Below are positions 25,584 through 34,581 of a stretch of 64,000 nt of DNA, in pieces. How positions within the stretch are numbered: the first letter of the stretch is position 1; every line of letters begins with the position of its first letter. Both the position numbers and the translations under genes were made by a program. The stretch is from RUG11247 sp045649485 (lineage in GTDB: Bacteria; Bacillota; Clostridia; Christensenellales; Aristaeellaceae), in NCBI GenBank assembly GCA_045649485.1, contig JAZRPZ010000073.1, positions 1 to 64,000 of the forward strand, in the 5' to 3' direction. The notes beneath the pieces were generated by a model that was given only the letters and a program-made list of their open reading frames with translations, was not told where the DNA came from and ran no database searches.

Positions 25584-25934
25584 ATGGGACTTTTAGGCAA
25601 TATAAAGCGAACGATCAACGGTGCGCGCAAAATAGAAATTTTTATACTTATCGCTTTATTATCAGCAGCGCTGCTGATCGTAATGTCCGATCGTCCCGAG
25701 AATAATTCGGCCGCTTCTTTTGAAACAAGAATGGAGAACATTCTTGGAAAGATAGAAGGAATAGGGAGAGTAAAGGTAATGATCAACGATACCACAGAAG
25801 ACGGCATAACCGGCATTCTGGTAGTGGCCGAAGGTACTGATAATTTGAATACATATCTTGAACTTCAAAAAGCAGTGCATACTCTAACCGGTGTTGACGT
25901 ATCTTGTATAGAAATCATAGAAATGGGGGAATAA
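25584..25934 (+). CDS. spoIIIAG: Stage III sporulation protein SpoIIIAG, short form
   Basis: 116 residues (about 229 in Bacillus). Membrane helix at about 20-38, then a small ring-building domain: METRMENILGKIEGIGRV-like entry, a strand with VKVMIND, GILVVAEGTDN and LQKAVHTLTGVDVSCIEII. The long insertion that forms the beta-triangle of the Bacillus protein is missing. ATG 25584 is preceded by AAAGGTGAT. In Bacillus SpoIIIAG forms a large ring in the intermembrane space. Confidence 0.85.
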   Translation: MGLLGNIKRTINGARKIEIFILIALLSAALLIVMSDRPENNSAASFETRMENILGKIEGIGRVKVMINDTTEDGITGILVVAEGTDNLNTYLELQKAVHTLTGVDVSCIEIIEMGE

Positions 25935-25936
25935 CT

Positions 25937-26437
25937 ATGAAAACTAAAATCAGAAAAATCATGTATCTTTCTGTCGGAATATGCTTTATAGCTCTTTGTA
26001 CGCTTGTTGTGGCCCCGTCAGCATACAGAAACAGATCAGATAAAAGTGATGCCCGAGCGCTAACCGCATCTGCTAACTTAAATGTTGAAAAAGATACACT
26101 CAAGGATTTTATCCTTGAACATGAACAACTCAGAAGCCTGCAGCTGAATGAGCTGGACGAAATAGTAATGAACGAAACAAGTTCGCAAGAAATAAAGGAA
26201 AGCGCACAGAAACAGAAGCTCGAAATCCTAAAGCTTCTTGAAACAGAAAGCACAATAGCCGGAATTTTGCAGGCGAGGGGCTACAGTGATGCCGCCGTAG
26301 CCGCAAACGCAGAATATATAAATATACTGATTTCAGCATTGCAGGCAAGCGAGACCGACGTGGCACGAATAAAGGAACTGGTGGTCACTCAGACAGATGT
26401 CGATTCTGAGAATATAAAAATCATTCCGATAAATTAA
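25937..26437 (+). CDS. spoIIIAH: Stage III sporulation protein SpoIIIAH-like
   Basis: 166 residues. Membrane helix at about 8-26, a helical stalk (KDTLKDFILEHEQLRSLQLNEL region) and a C-terminal EscJ/PrgK-like ring domain, with ESTIAGILQARGYSDAAV and EYINILISALQASETDVARIKELV matching the SpoIIIAH pattern. It pairs with forespore SpoIIQ across the engulfment membranes. ATG 25937 has GGGGGAA upstream; it ends the spoIIIA operon. No clear terminator follows. Confidence 0.88.
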   Translation: MKTKIRKIMYLSVGICFIALCTLVVAPSAYRNRSDKSDARALTASANLNVEKDTLKDFILEHEQLRSLQLNELDEIVMNETSSQEIKESAQKQKLEILKLLETESTIAGILQARGYSDAAVAANAEYINILISALQASETDVARIKELVVTQTDVDSENIKIIPIN

Positions 26438-26448
26438 ACGTAAAACAT

Positions 26449-26477
26449 TTGCCTATATGATTATTTTCTGTTATAAT
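26449..26477 (+). promoter_or_regulatory. Sigma-A promoter of asp23-amaP
   Basis: TTGCCT at 26449-26454, a 17-bp spacer, TATAAT at 26472-26477; it begins 11 bp after the spoIIIAH stop and gives the housekeeping genes their own start. Confidence 0.65.
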
Positions 26478-26506
26478 ATAGATAATATGAGAGGAGGCAT
26501 GTCTTT

Positions 26507-27127
26507 ATGGAGAATAAGCAGCCCGAAGTCAGACTCAATGATAATCCGGAAGGTACTGTTTCCTTTGCGACGGATGTCGTAGCTACTATAGCAGGTCTTG
26601 CAGCCAATGAAATTGAGGGTGTAGCCAGCATGACTAACCCCAATTCCAGTTTTGCAGATATTCTTTCCCGTAAGTCTTCCCGTAATTATACCCGCGGTGT
26701 AAAGGTTGATATCAATAATAATAAGGTGGCGGTAGAAGTTACCATTATTGTTGATTACGGTTCTCCCGTACCCGATGTTGCACGCGGCATTCAGGAAAAC
26801 ATCAAGAAGGCTATCGAGACCATGAGCGGCCTTGATGTGCTCAGCGTAGATGTCCATGTTCAGGGCGTAAGCTTTGATAAGGAGAATCAGGCTGTTGCTG
26901 AACTTTCCGAATCTCAGAAGAAGCTTCTTGAAAAATCTGCAGATGAAGAGGCGTCTGTAAGCGCAGAAGCCGAAATTGAAACCGCTGCAGCTGAGGAGAT
27001 TGCTGAAGAAACCAAGAGCGAAGAATTCACCGAGGAAGAACTCGAATTCGAAATCGAACTTCCCGAGGTTGAAGAAGAGCCCGAAGTAGCTGAAGCAGAG
27101 GTCCCCGCAGAAGGCGAAAACGCCTGA
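26507..27127 (+). CDS. Asp23/Gls24 family (YqhY-like) protein with acidic tail
   Basis: 206 residues. Residues 10-125 form the Asp23 domain (GTVSFATDVVATIAGLAANEIEGVASM; VAVEVTIIVDYGSPVPDVARGIQENIKKAIE). The last ~75 residues are almost all Glu, Ala and Thr, a long disordered acidic tail. Relatives in Staphylococcus form a membrane-associated layer via AmaP, and YqhY in Bacillus is linked to lipid synthesis control. GGAGG lies 8 nt before ATG 26507. amaP is the next gene. It stands where yqhY sits in Bacillus, just before nusB. Confidence 0.92.
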   Translation: MENKQPEVRLNDNPEGTVSFATDVVATIAGLAANEIEGVASMTNPNSSFADILSRKSSRNYTRGVKVDINNNKVAVEVTIIVDYGSPVPDVARGIQENIKKAIETMSGLDVLSVDVHVQGVSFDKENQAVAELSESQKKLLEKSADEEASVSAEAEIETAAAEEIAEETKSEEFTEEELEFEIELPEVEEEPEVAEAEVPAEGENA

Positions 27128-27191
27128 TAATGTGTGTATACATTTGACCTTTAAGTGATATGTTTACCATGTTATTGAGGAGGCCAGGCTT

Positions 27192-27959
27192 ATGAAAACC
27201 GGATTCTGGGACAGAGTATTGGTTTATCTTTACGTGCTGATCACTCTGATCATCGTTGCAGCAACGGCACTTCTTTCAATCGGCATCGATATAATCGATA
27301 TGCTTATTGAAGGTCTCAGCAGCAATATGCCCGGCTTGTTCTGGCGGCTTATTGTCGCCGGTCTTGGTGTGCTCATTATATTGCTCGGTGTTTATGTTTC
27401 CGTAGTTATCACTCCCAGCCGCAAGAGGAAGAACAACTTTATAACCATCAGCTCCGATAACGGGGGTCAGGTACGCGTTTCTCTGCCTGCAATACGTGAA
27501 ATGGCAGGTCAGGCAATCAAGAATGTAAAGGGCCTTGAAGATATTTCTATCTCCATCGTCGAAGCATCTGATGCCATTGAAGTCAACGTTGCTATGGATG
27601 TTGAATCCGGCGTACATGTACCTACCGTAACGATGAACATGCAGCGCGCTATCAAAACAAACATCGAACGCAACTGCGGAATCAACGTTCGCAGTGTTAC
27701 CGTTGATGTAAAGAATGTTCTTACAAGCGCCGATTCTGCTGCCTACGAGGAAGTAGAAGTCGTTCCCGTAGTATCTGCAGATGCTTCTCCCGCTAATGAA
27801 GAAGAAGTCATCATCGCAGAGGATGCACTTATCGTTCAGGAAGAAGATATTATCACCGAAGCCGATGATGTTGCTTCTGAAGAAACTACTGAAGAGACCG
27901 AGATCTCTGAGGAAGATTCAGAAGAAAATAAAGAATCGGCTCCCGAAGAAACCGAATAA
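27192..27959 (+). CDS. amaP: AmaP, membrane anchor for Asp23 protein
   Basis: 255 residues. Two N-terminal membrane helices (about 10-35 and 48-72) are followed by an Asp23-like domain (VRVSLPAIREMAGQAIKNVKGL; VPTVTMNMQRAIKTNIER) and an acidic C-terminal tail of ~75 residues like that of its partner upstream. AmaP recruits Asp23 to the membrane in Staphylococcus. GAGGAGG precedes the ATG by 9 nt. A long hairpin follows the stop. Confidence 0.9.
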   Translation: MKTGFWDRVLVYLYVLITLIIVAATALLSIGIDIIDMLIEGLSSNMPGLFWRLIVAGLGVLIILLGVYVSVVITPSRKRKNNFITISSDNGGQVRVSLPAIREMAGQAIKNVKGLEDISISIVEASDAIEVNVAMDVESGVHVPTVTMNMQRAIKTNIERNCGINVRSVTVDVKNVLTSADSAAYEEVEVVPVVSADASPANEEEVIIAEDALIVQEEDIITEADDVASEETTEETEISEEDSEENKESAPEETE

Positions 27960-27965
27960 TCCCAT

Positions 27966-28016
27966 GCAGATTTTATTGCGGTGGCGTATTTTGTGTGCCT
28001 CCGCAATAAAATCTGC
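27966..28016. repeat. Long inverted repeat between amaP and nusB
   Basis: A perfect 16-bp inverted repeat GCAGATTTTATTGCGG (27966-27981) / CCGCAATAAAATCTGC (28001-28016) plus an inner GGC/GCC extension; loop 11 nt. The bases after it (TTAAATACAT) are not a U-tract, so it is a poor intrinsic terminator. It may be an mRNA-processing or stability element. Confidence 0.75.
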
Positions 28017-28044
28017 TTAAATACATAGAAAATGAGGTATTTAC

Positions 28045-28443
28045 ATGAACAGGTCTACAGCACGCGCACATGCAATGAAGCTCGTATATGAATGGCAGCT
28101 TGGCGGAGATGGCGGCGAAGATACCCGTTTTAACCTTCTTGAAGTCAGCAGCGAAGAAGCTGAATACAGCTTCATGAACGCTCTGTATGAAGGTGTAATA
28201 GCAGAACAGGATAAAATCGATGCTCTTATTTCCGAATTCTCTCGCGGCTGGTCTCTCGACAGACTCAACAAGGTCGACCTTGCCATTCTGCGCATAGCTG
28301 TTTATGAGCTTATCACCAAGGAAAGCCCTGCAGCTGTAGTAGTAAAGGAAGCAATGAATCTTGCAACCGAATATTCCGGCGAAAAGTCTGCTCCCTTTAT
28401 CAATGGTGTGCTCGGCAGCATTTCCCGCAGCGATAAGATCTGA
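28045..28443 (+). CDS. nusB: Transcription antitermination factor NusB
   Basis: 132 residues, all-helical. NRSTARAHAMKLVYEWQL at the N-terminus, LDRLNKVDLAILRIAVYEL and PAAVVVKEAMNLATEYSGEKSAPFINGVLG at the C-terminus are typical. NusB binds boxA RNA with S10 during rRNA antitermination. A GAGG site precedes the ATG. It opens the nusB-folD-xseAB-ispA-dxs series. Confidence 0.96.
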   Translation: MNRSTARAHAMKLVYEWQLGGDGGEDTRFNLLEVSSEEAEYSFMNALYEGVIAEQDKIDALISEFSRGWSLDRLNKVDLAILRIAVYELITKESPAAVVVKEAMNLATEYSGEKSAPFINGVLGSISRSDKI

Positions 28444-28469
28444 TTATCAAGACACCGAGGTGAATTTGT

Positions 28470-29315
28470 ATGGCGATAATTATTGACGGAAAAGCTATTT
28501 CCACAAGCATTAAAGCCGAGATGAAGCTTCGTGCCGATGTTCTTAAAGAAAACGGCATTGTTCCTTGTCTTGCTGTTGTAATGGCAGGCGATAATCCTGC
28601 AAGTGCAATTTATGTAAGGAATAAGCGCCGTGCCTGCGAAGAAGTCGGAATCGAATCAAAATATGTAAAGCTGCCGGAAGATATATCTCAGTCTGAGGTT
28701 ATCGACATCATAAATGATCTCAATAACGATAAGTCCGTGCATGCTATTTTAGTTCAGCTTCCGCTTCCCAAACATATCGATGAAAATTCCGTACTTGATG
28801 CTATCCTTCCCGAAAAGGATGCCGACGGTTTTCATGTAATAAATGCAGGAAAACTGCTTACCGGTCGTGAATGCATACTTCCTTGCACGCCTGCCGGCTG
28901 CATGGAACTTCTTAAGCGATACGAAGTTCCTCTTAACGGAATGGAAGCAGTGGTAGTTGGCCGATCCAATATTGTCGGTAAGCCCATGGCATTGCTGCTT
29001 CAGCAGGAAAACTGCACTGTAACCATGTGCCATTCCCGCACCCGGAATCTGTCAGAGCATGTAAAACGGGCTGATATCGTTGTATGTGCAGCCGGTCGCA
29101 AAGGACTCATAACCGCGGATATGCTTAAGGATGGCGCAGCTGTTATAGACGTAGGCATCAATCGTGGTGAAGACGGAAAAATAACAGGTGATGTTGACTA
29201 TAATACTGCATCTCAGGTTGCAGGCTGGATTACGCCTGTGCCCGGAGGAGTAGGTCCCATGACCGTAGCGATGCTTATGAAGAATACTATTATCGCTGCA
29301 GAAAGCACAAAATGA
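28470..29315 (+). CDS. folD: FolD, methylene-tetrahydrofolate dehydrogenase/cyclohydrolase
   Basis: 281 residues, bifunctional one-carbon enzyme of the cytosol interconverting 5,10-methylene-THF and 10-formyl-THF with NADP+. Motifs: YVRNKRRACEEVGI with the catalytic Lys, ILVQLPLPKHI, KDADGFH, PCTPAGC, VVGRSNIVGKPMALLL and PVPGGVGPMTVAMLM. GAGGTGAA precedes the ATG; xseA begins within its stop (ATGA). Confidence 0.97.
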   Translation: MAIIIDGKAISTSIKAEMKLRADVLKENGIVPCLAVVMAGDNPASAIYVRNKRRACEEVGIESKYVKLPEDISQSEVIDIINDLNNDKSVHAILVQLPLPKHIDENSVLDAILPEKDADGFHVINAGKLLTGRECILPCTPAGCMELLKRYEVPLNGMEAVVVGRSNIVGKPMALLLQQENCTVTMCHSRTRNLSEHVKRADIVVCAAGRKGLITADMLKDGAAVIDVGINRGEDGKITGDVDYNTASQVAGWITPVPGGVGPMTVAMLMKNTIIAAESTK

Positions 29316-30529
29316 ATACCTCTCGTTTGCCGATCTCGGTATCGGAATTGAACGAATATGTGCGGGTCATGCTTTCAGGTGACCCGCTTTTGCGATGTGT
29401 TGAAGTAACCGGAGAGATTTCCGGCTATAAACAGCACATCAGCGGACACCGGTATTTCGCCCTAAAGGATGCAAATGCCAGAGTTCAGTGCGTTATGTTC
29501 AGACAAAATGCAATGAACCTTGATTTCAGACCTCAGGACGGCATGCGTGTTACTGTCACTGCATCTGCTTCACTTTTTGTGAGAGACGGCAGTTACCAGC
29601 TTTATGTTACTGATATGCGCAAGCATGGCGCCGGCAATCTTTTCATGCAGTTTGAAGCCCTCAAACAGAAATTGATGGCAGAAGGCCTTTTTGACGCATC
29701 CCGTAAGCGCGAGATACCATTCAATCCAAAAGTCATTGGAATTGCGACGTCTAAAACAGGCGCCGCAGTGCGCGATATAATCCGCGTAGCCCGCAGAAGG
29801 AATCCCGATGTAGGCATAGTGATTGCGCCATGTTCCGTTCAGGGTGATGGTGCTGCGGATGAAATCGTACGCGCTATCAAGCGTCTCAATGAGAACGGCG
29901 AAGCGGAAGTGCTCCTTGTTGGCAGGGGCGGCGGATCAATAGAGGACCTCTGGCCTTTCAACGAGGAGAAGGTAGCACGTGCAATAGCTGCTTCAAGAAT
30001 CCCCGTGATATCCTGTGTAGGTCATGAGATCGATTTCACTATTTCGGATTTTGTTGCCGATGTAAGAGCAGCTACCCCGTCAATGGCAGCTGAACTTGCC
30101 GTACCTGTAAAATCAGAAATCATGGAACAGTTGGATGCACTATCTTACAGACTCACCAGATCTCTTACGACAGGTCAAAAACTTCGCAGAGCCAATCTTG
30201 AAAGATTGCTTATGTCGAAAGCTTTGCGCGATCCTTATACATGTTTGATTTCTCATCGCGAAGAAAGGTTCGACAGGGCCGCAGATGCTTTGTATACCAA
30301 TATTTCAAGAGTATTGGAAAGAAAGCAGGCTGCATTTTCTGAGTTGGAACGTACTTTGAAGGCAGTAAGCCCGGAAAGCATACTCAACAGAGGTTATGCC
30401 GCAATTCGCAAAGGAAAAACCTTTGCTACCCGCTCAGAAACACTGAAACCTAATGACAGCATTGAGATAATAATGGCTGACGGTTCTAAATATGCAACTA
30501 TCGCGGAGGAGACTGCTAATGGCAAATAA
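29312..30529 (+). CDS. xseA: Exonuclease VII large subunit
   Basis: 405 residues. An N-terminal OB-fold (SVSELNEYVRVMLSGDPLLRCVEV start) is followed by the catalytic domain with IGIATSKTGAAVRDI, RGGGSIEDLWPFNEE, SCVGHEIDFTISDFVADVRAATPS and a long coiled coil. With XseB it degrades single-stranded DNA into short oligonucleotides. The start overlaps folD by 4 bp, and xseB starts 11 bp before its end. Confidence 0.96.
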   Translation: MNTSRLPISVSELNEYVRVMLSGDPLLRCVEVTGEISGYKQHISGHRYFALKDANARVQCVMFRQNAMNLDFRPQDGMRVTVTASASLFVRDGSYQLYVTDMRKHGAGNLFMQFEALKQKLMAEGLFDASRKREIPFNPKVIGIATSKTGAAVRDIIRVARRRNPDVGIVIAPCSVQGDGAADEIVRAIKRLNENGEAEVLLVGRGGGSIEDLWPFNEEKVARAIAASRIPVISCVGHEIDFTISDFVADVRAATPSMAAELAVPVKSEIMEQLDALSYRLTRSLTTGQKLRRANLERLLMSKALRDPYTCLISHREERFDRAADALYTNISRVLERKQAAFSELERTLKAVSPESILNRGYAAIRKGKTFATRSETLKPNDSIEIIMADGSKYATIAEETANGK

Positions 30530-30740
30530 ATTCACGTATGAAGATGGAATCCGCGAACTCGAGCTTATAGTCGAACAGCTCGAAAGGGGAGAAATGCCCC
30601 TTGAAGAATCATTCAAGGCTTTTGAACGCGGAATGAAGCTTACAGAAAAGCTTAAGAAGTTACTGAATGACAGTGATGCCCGCATTAGGGAACTTACCAC
30701 TACCGGAGCAAAGGCGTTTGACGCCGGGGAGGAAATATGA
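30519..30740 (+). CDS. xseB: Exonuclease VII small subunit
   Basis: 73 residues, helical hairpin. FTYEDGIRELELIVEQLERGEMPLEESFKAFERGM is the family core. ATG 30519 is preceded by GCGGAGGAGAC; an upstream in-frame ATG has no ribosome site. Overlaps xseA by 11 bp and ispA by 4 bp, so all three are coupled. Confidence 0.94.
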   Translation: MANKFTYEDGIRELELIVEQLERGEMPLEESFKAFERGMKLTEKLKKLLNDSDARIRELTTTGAKAFDAGEEI

Positions 30741-31642
30741 AAACACTCAAGGAATACGCTGCAATTATAAACAGCAGACTGGAAGAACTCGTGCCCGAGA
30801 TGAGCGAAGGCGAATTCGAAAACGGCGGACGTCCTTGGCTTGTAAATAACGCCATGCGCTACAGTCTGGTAGCAGGCGGAAAGCGCCTGCGTCCTGCCAT
30901 GCTTATGGCTGCAGTTGATATGCTTGGCGGCAACATGGATATCGCTGTTGACTTCGGCTGCGCTGTAGAGATGATCCATACCTACTCTCTGATACACGAT
31001 GATCTGCCCGGTATGGATAATGATACTCTGCGTCGCGGCAGACCTACAAACCACGTGGTATATGGTGAAGGCCAGGCAATTCTTGCCGGCGACGGTCTTC
31101 TGAATAATGCGTTCGAAGTTATGCTCAACGCATCCCTTCGCGCTGACAGTAACCACTGGCAGCTGATAGCCGCAATGCGTGAAGTTGCTGAAGGTGCCGG
31201 CGCAAGAGGTATGGTTGGCGGTCAGTGCATGGATCTCTATTGTGAAAGAGAAAATGTTGCCGGCGTTGAGCAGCTTGACTACATTCACATCAATAAAACT
31301 GCGCGTATGTTCATGCATCCTCTGCGTGCTGCCGCACTCATTGCAGGCGCAAACGGAACCGCTATAGATGCGCTCACCCGATATGGTGAAGCATTCGGAA
31401 AAATGTTCCAGGCTGCCGATGATCTGCTGGATGTAGAAGGCACCACCGAGGAAATGGGTAAGACCATCGGTAAGGACGCAGAAGCCGGTAAACTCACCTG
31501 CATTTCTCAGTATGGTGTGGAAGGCACTCGCAAACTGGTAGAGACGAAACATGCCGAGGCCCTTGAAGCGCTGTCCATGTTTGGTGATAAAGCAATATTC
31601 TTTGTTGAGCTTGTAAACAGCATGCTCGGCAGAAAAAAGTAA
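30737..31642 (+). CDS. ispA: Polyprenyl (farnesyl/geranyl) diphosphate synthase
   Basis: 301 residues, all-helical prenyltransferase condensing IPP with allylic diphosphates. The first Asp-rich motif is HDDLPGMDND near residue 90, preceded by AGGKRLRPAML; the second is ADDLLDVEGTTEEMGKTIGKDAEAGK near residue 230. It provides C15/C20 precursors for undecaprenyl phosphate and quinones. The start overlaps the xseB stop (ATGA). dxs follows directly, so chain synthesis and the first step of the MEP pathway are co-expressed. Confidence 0.95.
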   Translation: MKTLKEYAAIINSRLEELVPEMSEGEFENGGRPWLVNNAMRYSLVAGGKRLRPAMLMAAVDMLGGNMDIAVDFGCAVEMIHTYSLIHDDLPGMDNDTLRRGRPTNHVVYGEGQAILAGDGLLNNAFEVMLNASLRADSNHWQLIAAMREVAEGAGARGMVGGQCMDLYCERENVAGVEQLDYIHINKTARMFMHPLRAAALIAGANGTAIDALTRYGEAFGKMFQAADDLLDVEGTTEEMGKTIGKDAEAGKLTCISQYGVEGTRKLVETKHAEALEALSMFGDKAIFFVELVNSMLGRKK

Positions 31643-31652
31643 GTGATTACAA

Positions 31653-33506
31653 ATGCTGAAAGACATAAGAACTCCTGACGATATAAAAAAACTGAATTAT
31701 TCCGAACTGAACGCACTGGCAAAAGAGATCCGTGAAGAAATAATTGATACCGTATCAAGAAACGGAGGCCATCTTTCCTCCAATCTCGGTTCAGTTGAAT
31801 TGACCCTGGCGGTAGATTATGTGCTTAATTACCCTAATGACCGCGTGATTTTCGATGTAGGGCATCAGGCTTATGCGCATAAGCTGCTTACAGGAAGATA
31901 TTCTAAATTTGCATCTCTCAGAAAGAAAAACGGTGTGTGCGGTTTTCCTTCTATGGACGAATGTGAGACAGATGCTTTTACCTCGGGACATGCATCTACC
32001 TCTATTTCTGCTGCTCTCGGATATTGCCGCGCGCGTGATCTGCGTGGTACAAATGAGACTGTAGTTGCCGTAATTGGCGATGGTGCGCTCACCGGCGGAA
32101 TGAGCTATGAAGCGCTCAATGATGCCGGTGACAGCGGAACAGACATTATAGTTGTCATAAACGATAACGAGATGTCTATATCGCGCAATGTAGGCGCTCT
32201 TTCCATGCATTTGACCAGAATGCGCCAGTCGAGAGTGTATCGCGGCTTCAAAACAAAAATCAGAAATATACTTCTGAAGATCCCCTTTATAGGCAAGCCT
32301 GTATACAGAACCGCAGAAAAGATTCACGACGTGATAAAGGCTGTATTCATAAGCCAGAATCTTTTCGAAGCGATGGGATTCAAGTATATCGGCACAGTAG
32401 ATGGACATAATGTAAGACGGCTTATTCGTGCAATCAAGCTTGCTAAGGAAATCGGTGGTCCTGTAATAATTCATGCTCTGACTGAAAAGGGCAGGGGATA
32501 TACTCCTGCAGAAAAAGAGCCTGACCGTTTTCATGGACCCGCACCTTTTGATGTTTCAACAGGAAAGTTCCTTGCAAAATCCGAAAAAGGCTGTGGTGTC
32601 CATATAGCCGAAGCACTTTGCGAAATTGCGGGAAAGGACGATCGTATCTGTGCTATAACTGCTGCTATGCCGATAGGCACAGGTTTCAGCGTTTTCGAAA
32701 AGAAATATCCCCGACGTTTCTTTGATGTAGGCATTGCAGAAGAGCATGCTGTGACTATGGCCGGAGGACTTGCCGCTGCCGGTCTTAAGCCTTATGTTGC
32801 GATATATTCAACGTTCCTCCAGCGTGCATACGATCAGATATCCAACGATGTCTGTCTGAACAAACTGCCCGTTACGTTCCTGCTTGACAGAGCAGGTCTC
32901 GTAGGTGCCGACGGCGCAACTCATAACGGCGTCATGGATCTTAGTTATCTTCGTTCCATACCCAATATGACGATTGCCGCACCGAAAGATATCCGCACAT
33001 TGAAGAAGCTTATTGAGTGGAGCGTCAATTATGATGCGCCTCTTGCGATACGCTATCCTCGCGAATGTATAGATCTCGGTTCCGGACTTGATGATGACGC
33101 ACCTATAATTCCCGGCAAATGGGAAGTACTGATGAACGGAGATGACATAGTCATTTTCGCCACAGGAACAATGGTGCAGACGGCATTGATGGTAAGCATG
33201 GAATTGCATGGTTCTGGTATCTCCGCTGCTGTCGTTGATGCGATGTTTGTCAAGCCTATGGACTCGGCGCTTATAAAAGAGATCTGTGCAGGCAAAAAGC
33301 TTGTTGTCACCCTTGAAGAAAACAATATAATGGGTGGCTTTGGTGAAGGGCTTGCCGGTGAACTGAACGGTTCCTATGAAATAATAAACATCGGCGTGCC
33401 TGATAGATTTATCAAGCATGCTTCACGAGCAGAACAGATCAAGGAATGCGGTCTTGATATGGCTTCCATAGCTGCCCGCATCAAAGAACATTATCTCAAA
33501 CACTAA
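31653..33506 (+). CDS. dxs: 1-deoxy-D-xylulose-5-phosphate synthase
   Basis: 617 residues, thiamine-diphosphate enzyme joining pyruvate and glyceraldehyde-3-phosphate at the head of the MEP isoprenoid route. Motifs: LSSNLGSVELTLAVDYV, DVGHQAYAHKLLTGR, the ThDP site GDGALTGGMSYEALNDAG, TEKGRGYTPAE, AEEHAVTMAGGLA and LLDRAGLVGADGATHNG. The ribosome site is weak (AAGTGAT). The gene is followed by a terminator; tlyA, which often follows dxs in Firmicutes, is absent. Confidence 0.97.
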   Translation: MLKDIRTPDDIKKLNYSELNALAKEIREEIIDTVSRNGGHLSSNLGSVELTLAVDYVLNYPNDRVIFDVGHQAYAHKLLTGRYSKFASLRKKNGVCGFPSMDECETDAFTSGHASTSISAALGYCRARDLRGTNETVVAVIGDGALTGGMSYEALNDAGDSGTDIIVVINDNEMSISRNVGALSMHLTRMRQSRVYRGFKTKIRNILLKIPFIGKPVYRTAEKIHDVIKAVFISQNLFEAMGFKYIGTVDGHNVRRLIRAIKLAKEIGGPVIIHALTEKGRGYTPAEKEPDRFHGPAPFDVSTGKFLAKSEKGCGVHIAEALCEIAGKDDRICAITAAMPIGTGFSVFEKKYPRRFFDVGIAEEHAVTMAGGLAAAGLKPYVAIYSTFLQRAYDQISNDVCLNKLPVTFLLDRAGLVGADGATHNGVMDLSYLRSIPNMTIAAPKDIRTLKKLIEWSVNYDAPLAIRYPRECIDLGSGLDDDAPIIPGKWEVLMNGDDIVIFATGTMVQTALMVSMELHGSGISAAVVDAMFVKPMDSALIKEICAGKKLVVTLEENNIMGGFGEGLAGELNGSYEIINIGVPDRFIKHASRAEQIKECGLDMASIAARIKEHYLKH

Positions 33507-33517
33507 TTAAATAGTCG

Positions 33518-33556
33518 GGCGCGTGCCATAATAGGTGCGCGCCTTTCGAGTTTTTT
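33518..33556 (+). terminator. Terminator after dxs
   Basis: GGCGCGTGCC (33518-33527) pairs with GGTGCGCGCC (33534-33543, two G-U pairs) around ATAATA, followed by TTTCGAGTTTTTT. Confidence 0.78.
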
Positions 33557-33640
33557 ACGGGAATGTTCAGAACAAATAGTGTCCTGAATATTGCAAACAA
33601 GGTACTTTGTGACAAAATTCTTAAATCGTCAAAATAGCCC

Positions 33641-33668
33641 TTGTAACTTCCGTATATTATGGTATAAA
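33641..33668 (+). promoter_or_regulatory. Promoter of nadK-argR-recN
   Basis: TTGTAA at 33641-33646, a 16-bp spacer, TATAAA at 33663-33668. It restarts transcription after the dxs terminator. Confidence 0.5.
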
Positions 33669-33689
33669 TATAAATAAGAGGTGATTATA

Positions 33690-34535
33690 TTGAATATCAG
33701 CAAGGCAGGCATTGTCTGGAATTATACTAAGGTAAGTGGCCTGCTTATTGCGCGTCGTCTTGCTGATCTGCTGCACGGTTACGGCTGTGCAATATGTGCT
33801 GATGACAAACTGGCAGCTTTTCTCGATTGTGAGACGCTGCCTGTTGGTTGTGATCCCCAGTGTGATATTCTGTTTGTACTCGGTGGTGACGGCACTCTGC
33901 TTTCTGCGCTTGATTACGCTGTTCCTTACGGCATCCCAATGCTGGGTATAAATCTCGGTCGTCTTGGTTTTCTTACCGAAACAGAGCCCGAAGATCTCGA
34001 AGCAGACCTTGCGCGTATCTTCAAAGGCGATTTCTGGTATGATGAGCGCATGACAATGACCATAGAAGGCGCGGAGGAGCGTTTTTTTGCGCTCAACGAG
34101 ATAGTAATATCGCGCAAGAATGCTTCTACGGGCATTTTCACCGTCGAAACCAGTGCCAACGGAACAATGATAGACAGAATCTCCGGAGACGGTCTTATCA
34201 TTGCAAGCTCTACCGGCTCCACTGCTTATTCTCTTTCCGCAGGCGGTCCCATCGTTGCCCCGGGAATGGACTGCTTTGTAATGACCCCTGTATGCCCTCA
34301 TACAATGAATTCCCGTCCCGTAGTAGCTTCCGCGGATGAAGCAATAAGCCTTAAAGTAATCGATAAGCCGAGCGCTGCCTGTGCAGTATTTGACGGCAGA
34401 CATACCTATGATTTTACCGGAACCTATCCGGGCTTCACCATCGTTAGAGGCAAGAAGACCGCTAAATTCATCAGGATGCATAAGCGTAATTACTTTGAAA
34501 TTCTCAGAAATAAACTGTCCGAGTGGACTCATTGA
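33690..34535 (+). CDS. nadK: NAD kinase
   Basis: 281 residues from the TTG at 33690, which lies 6 nt after AGAGGTGA; an in-frame GTG at 33681 lies within that ribosome site. It phosphorylates NAD to NADP. The GGDGT motif (LFVLGGDGTLLSALD) holds the catalytic Asp, and GINLGRLGFL, ALNEIVISR and GDGLIIASSTGSTAYSLSAGGPIV are present. In the expected order before argR and recN. Confidence 0.96.
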   Translation: MNISKAGIVWNYTKVSGLLIARRLADLLHGYGCAICADDKLAAFLDCETLPVGCDPQCDILFVLGGDGTLLSALDYAVPYGIPMLGINLGRLGFLTETEPEDLEADLARIFKGDFWYDERMTMTIEGAEERFFALNEIVISRKNASTGIFTVETSANGTMIDRISGDGLIIASSTGSTAYSLSAGGPIVAPGMDCFVMTPVCPHTMNSRPVVASADEAISLKVIDKPSAACAVFDGRHTYDFTGTYPGFTIVRGKKTAKFIRMHKRNYFEILRNKLSEWTH

Positions 34536-34581
34536 TCATAAGATTTCACCATACAAGGTTTGATATATAGGAGGATTTTCG

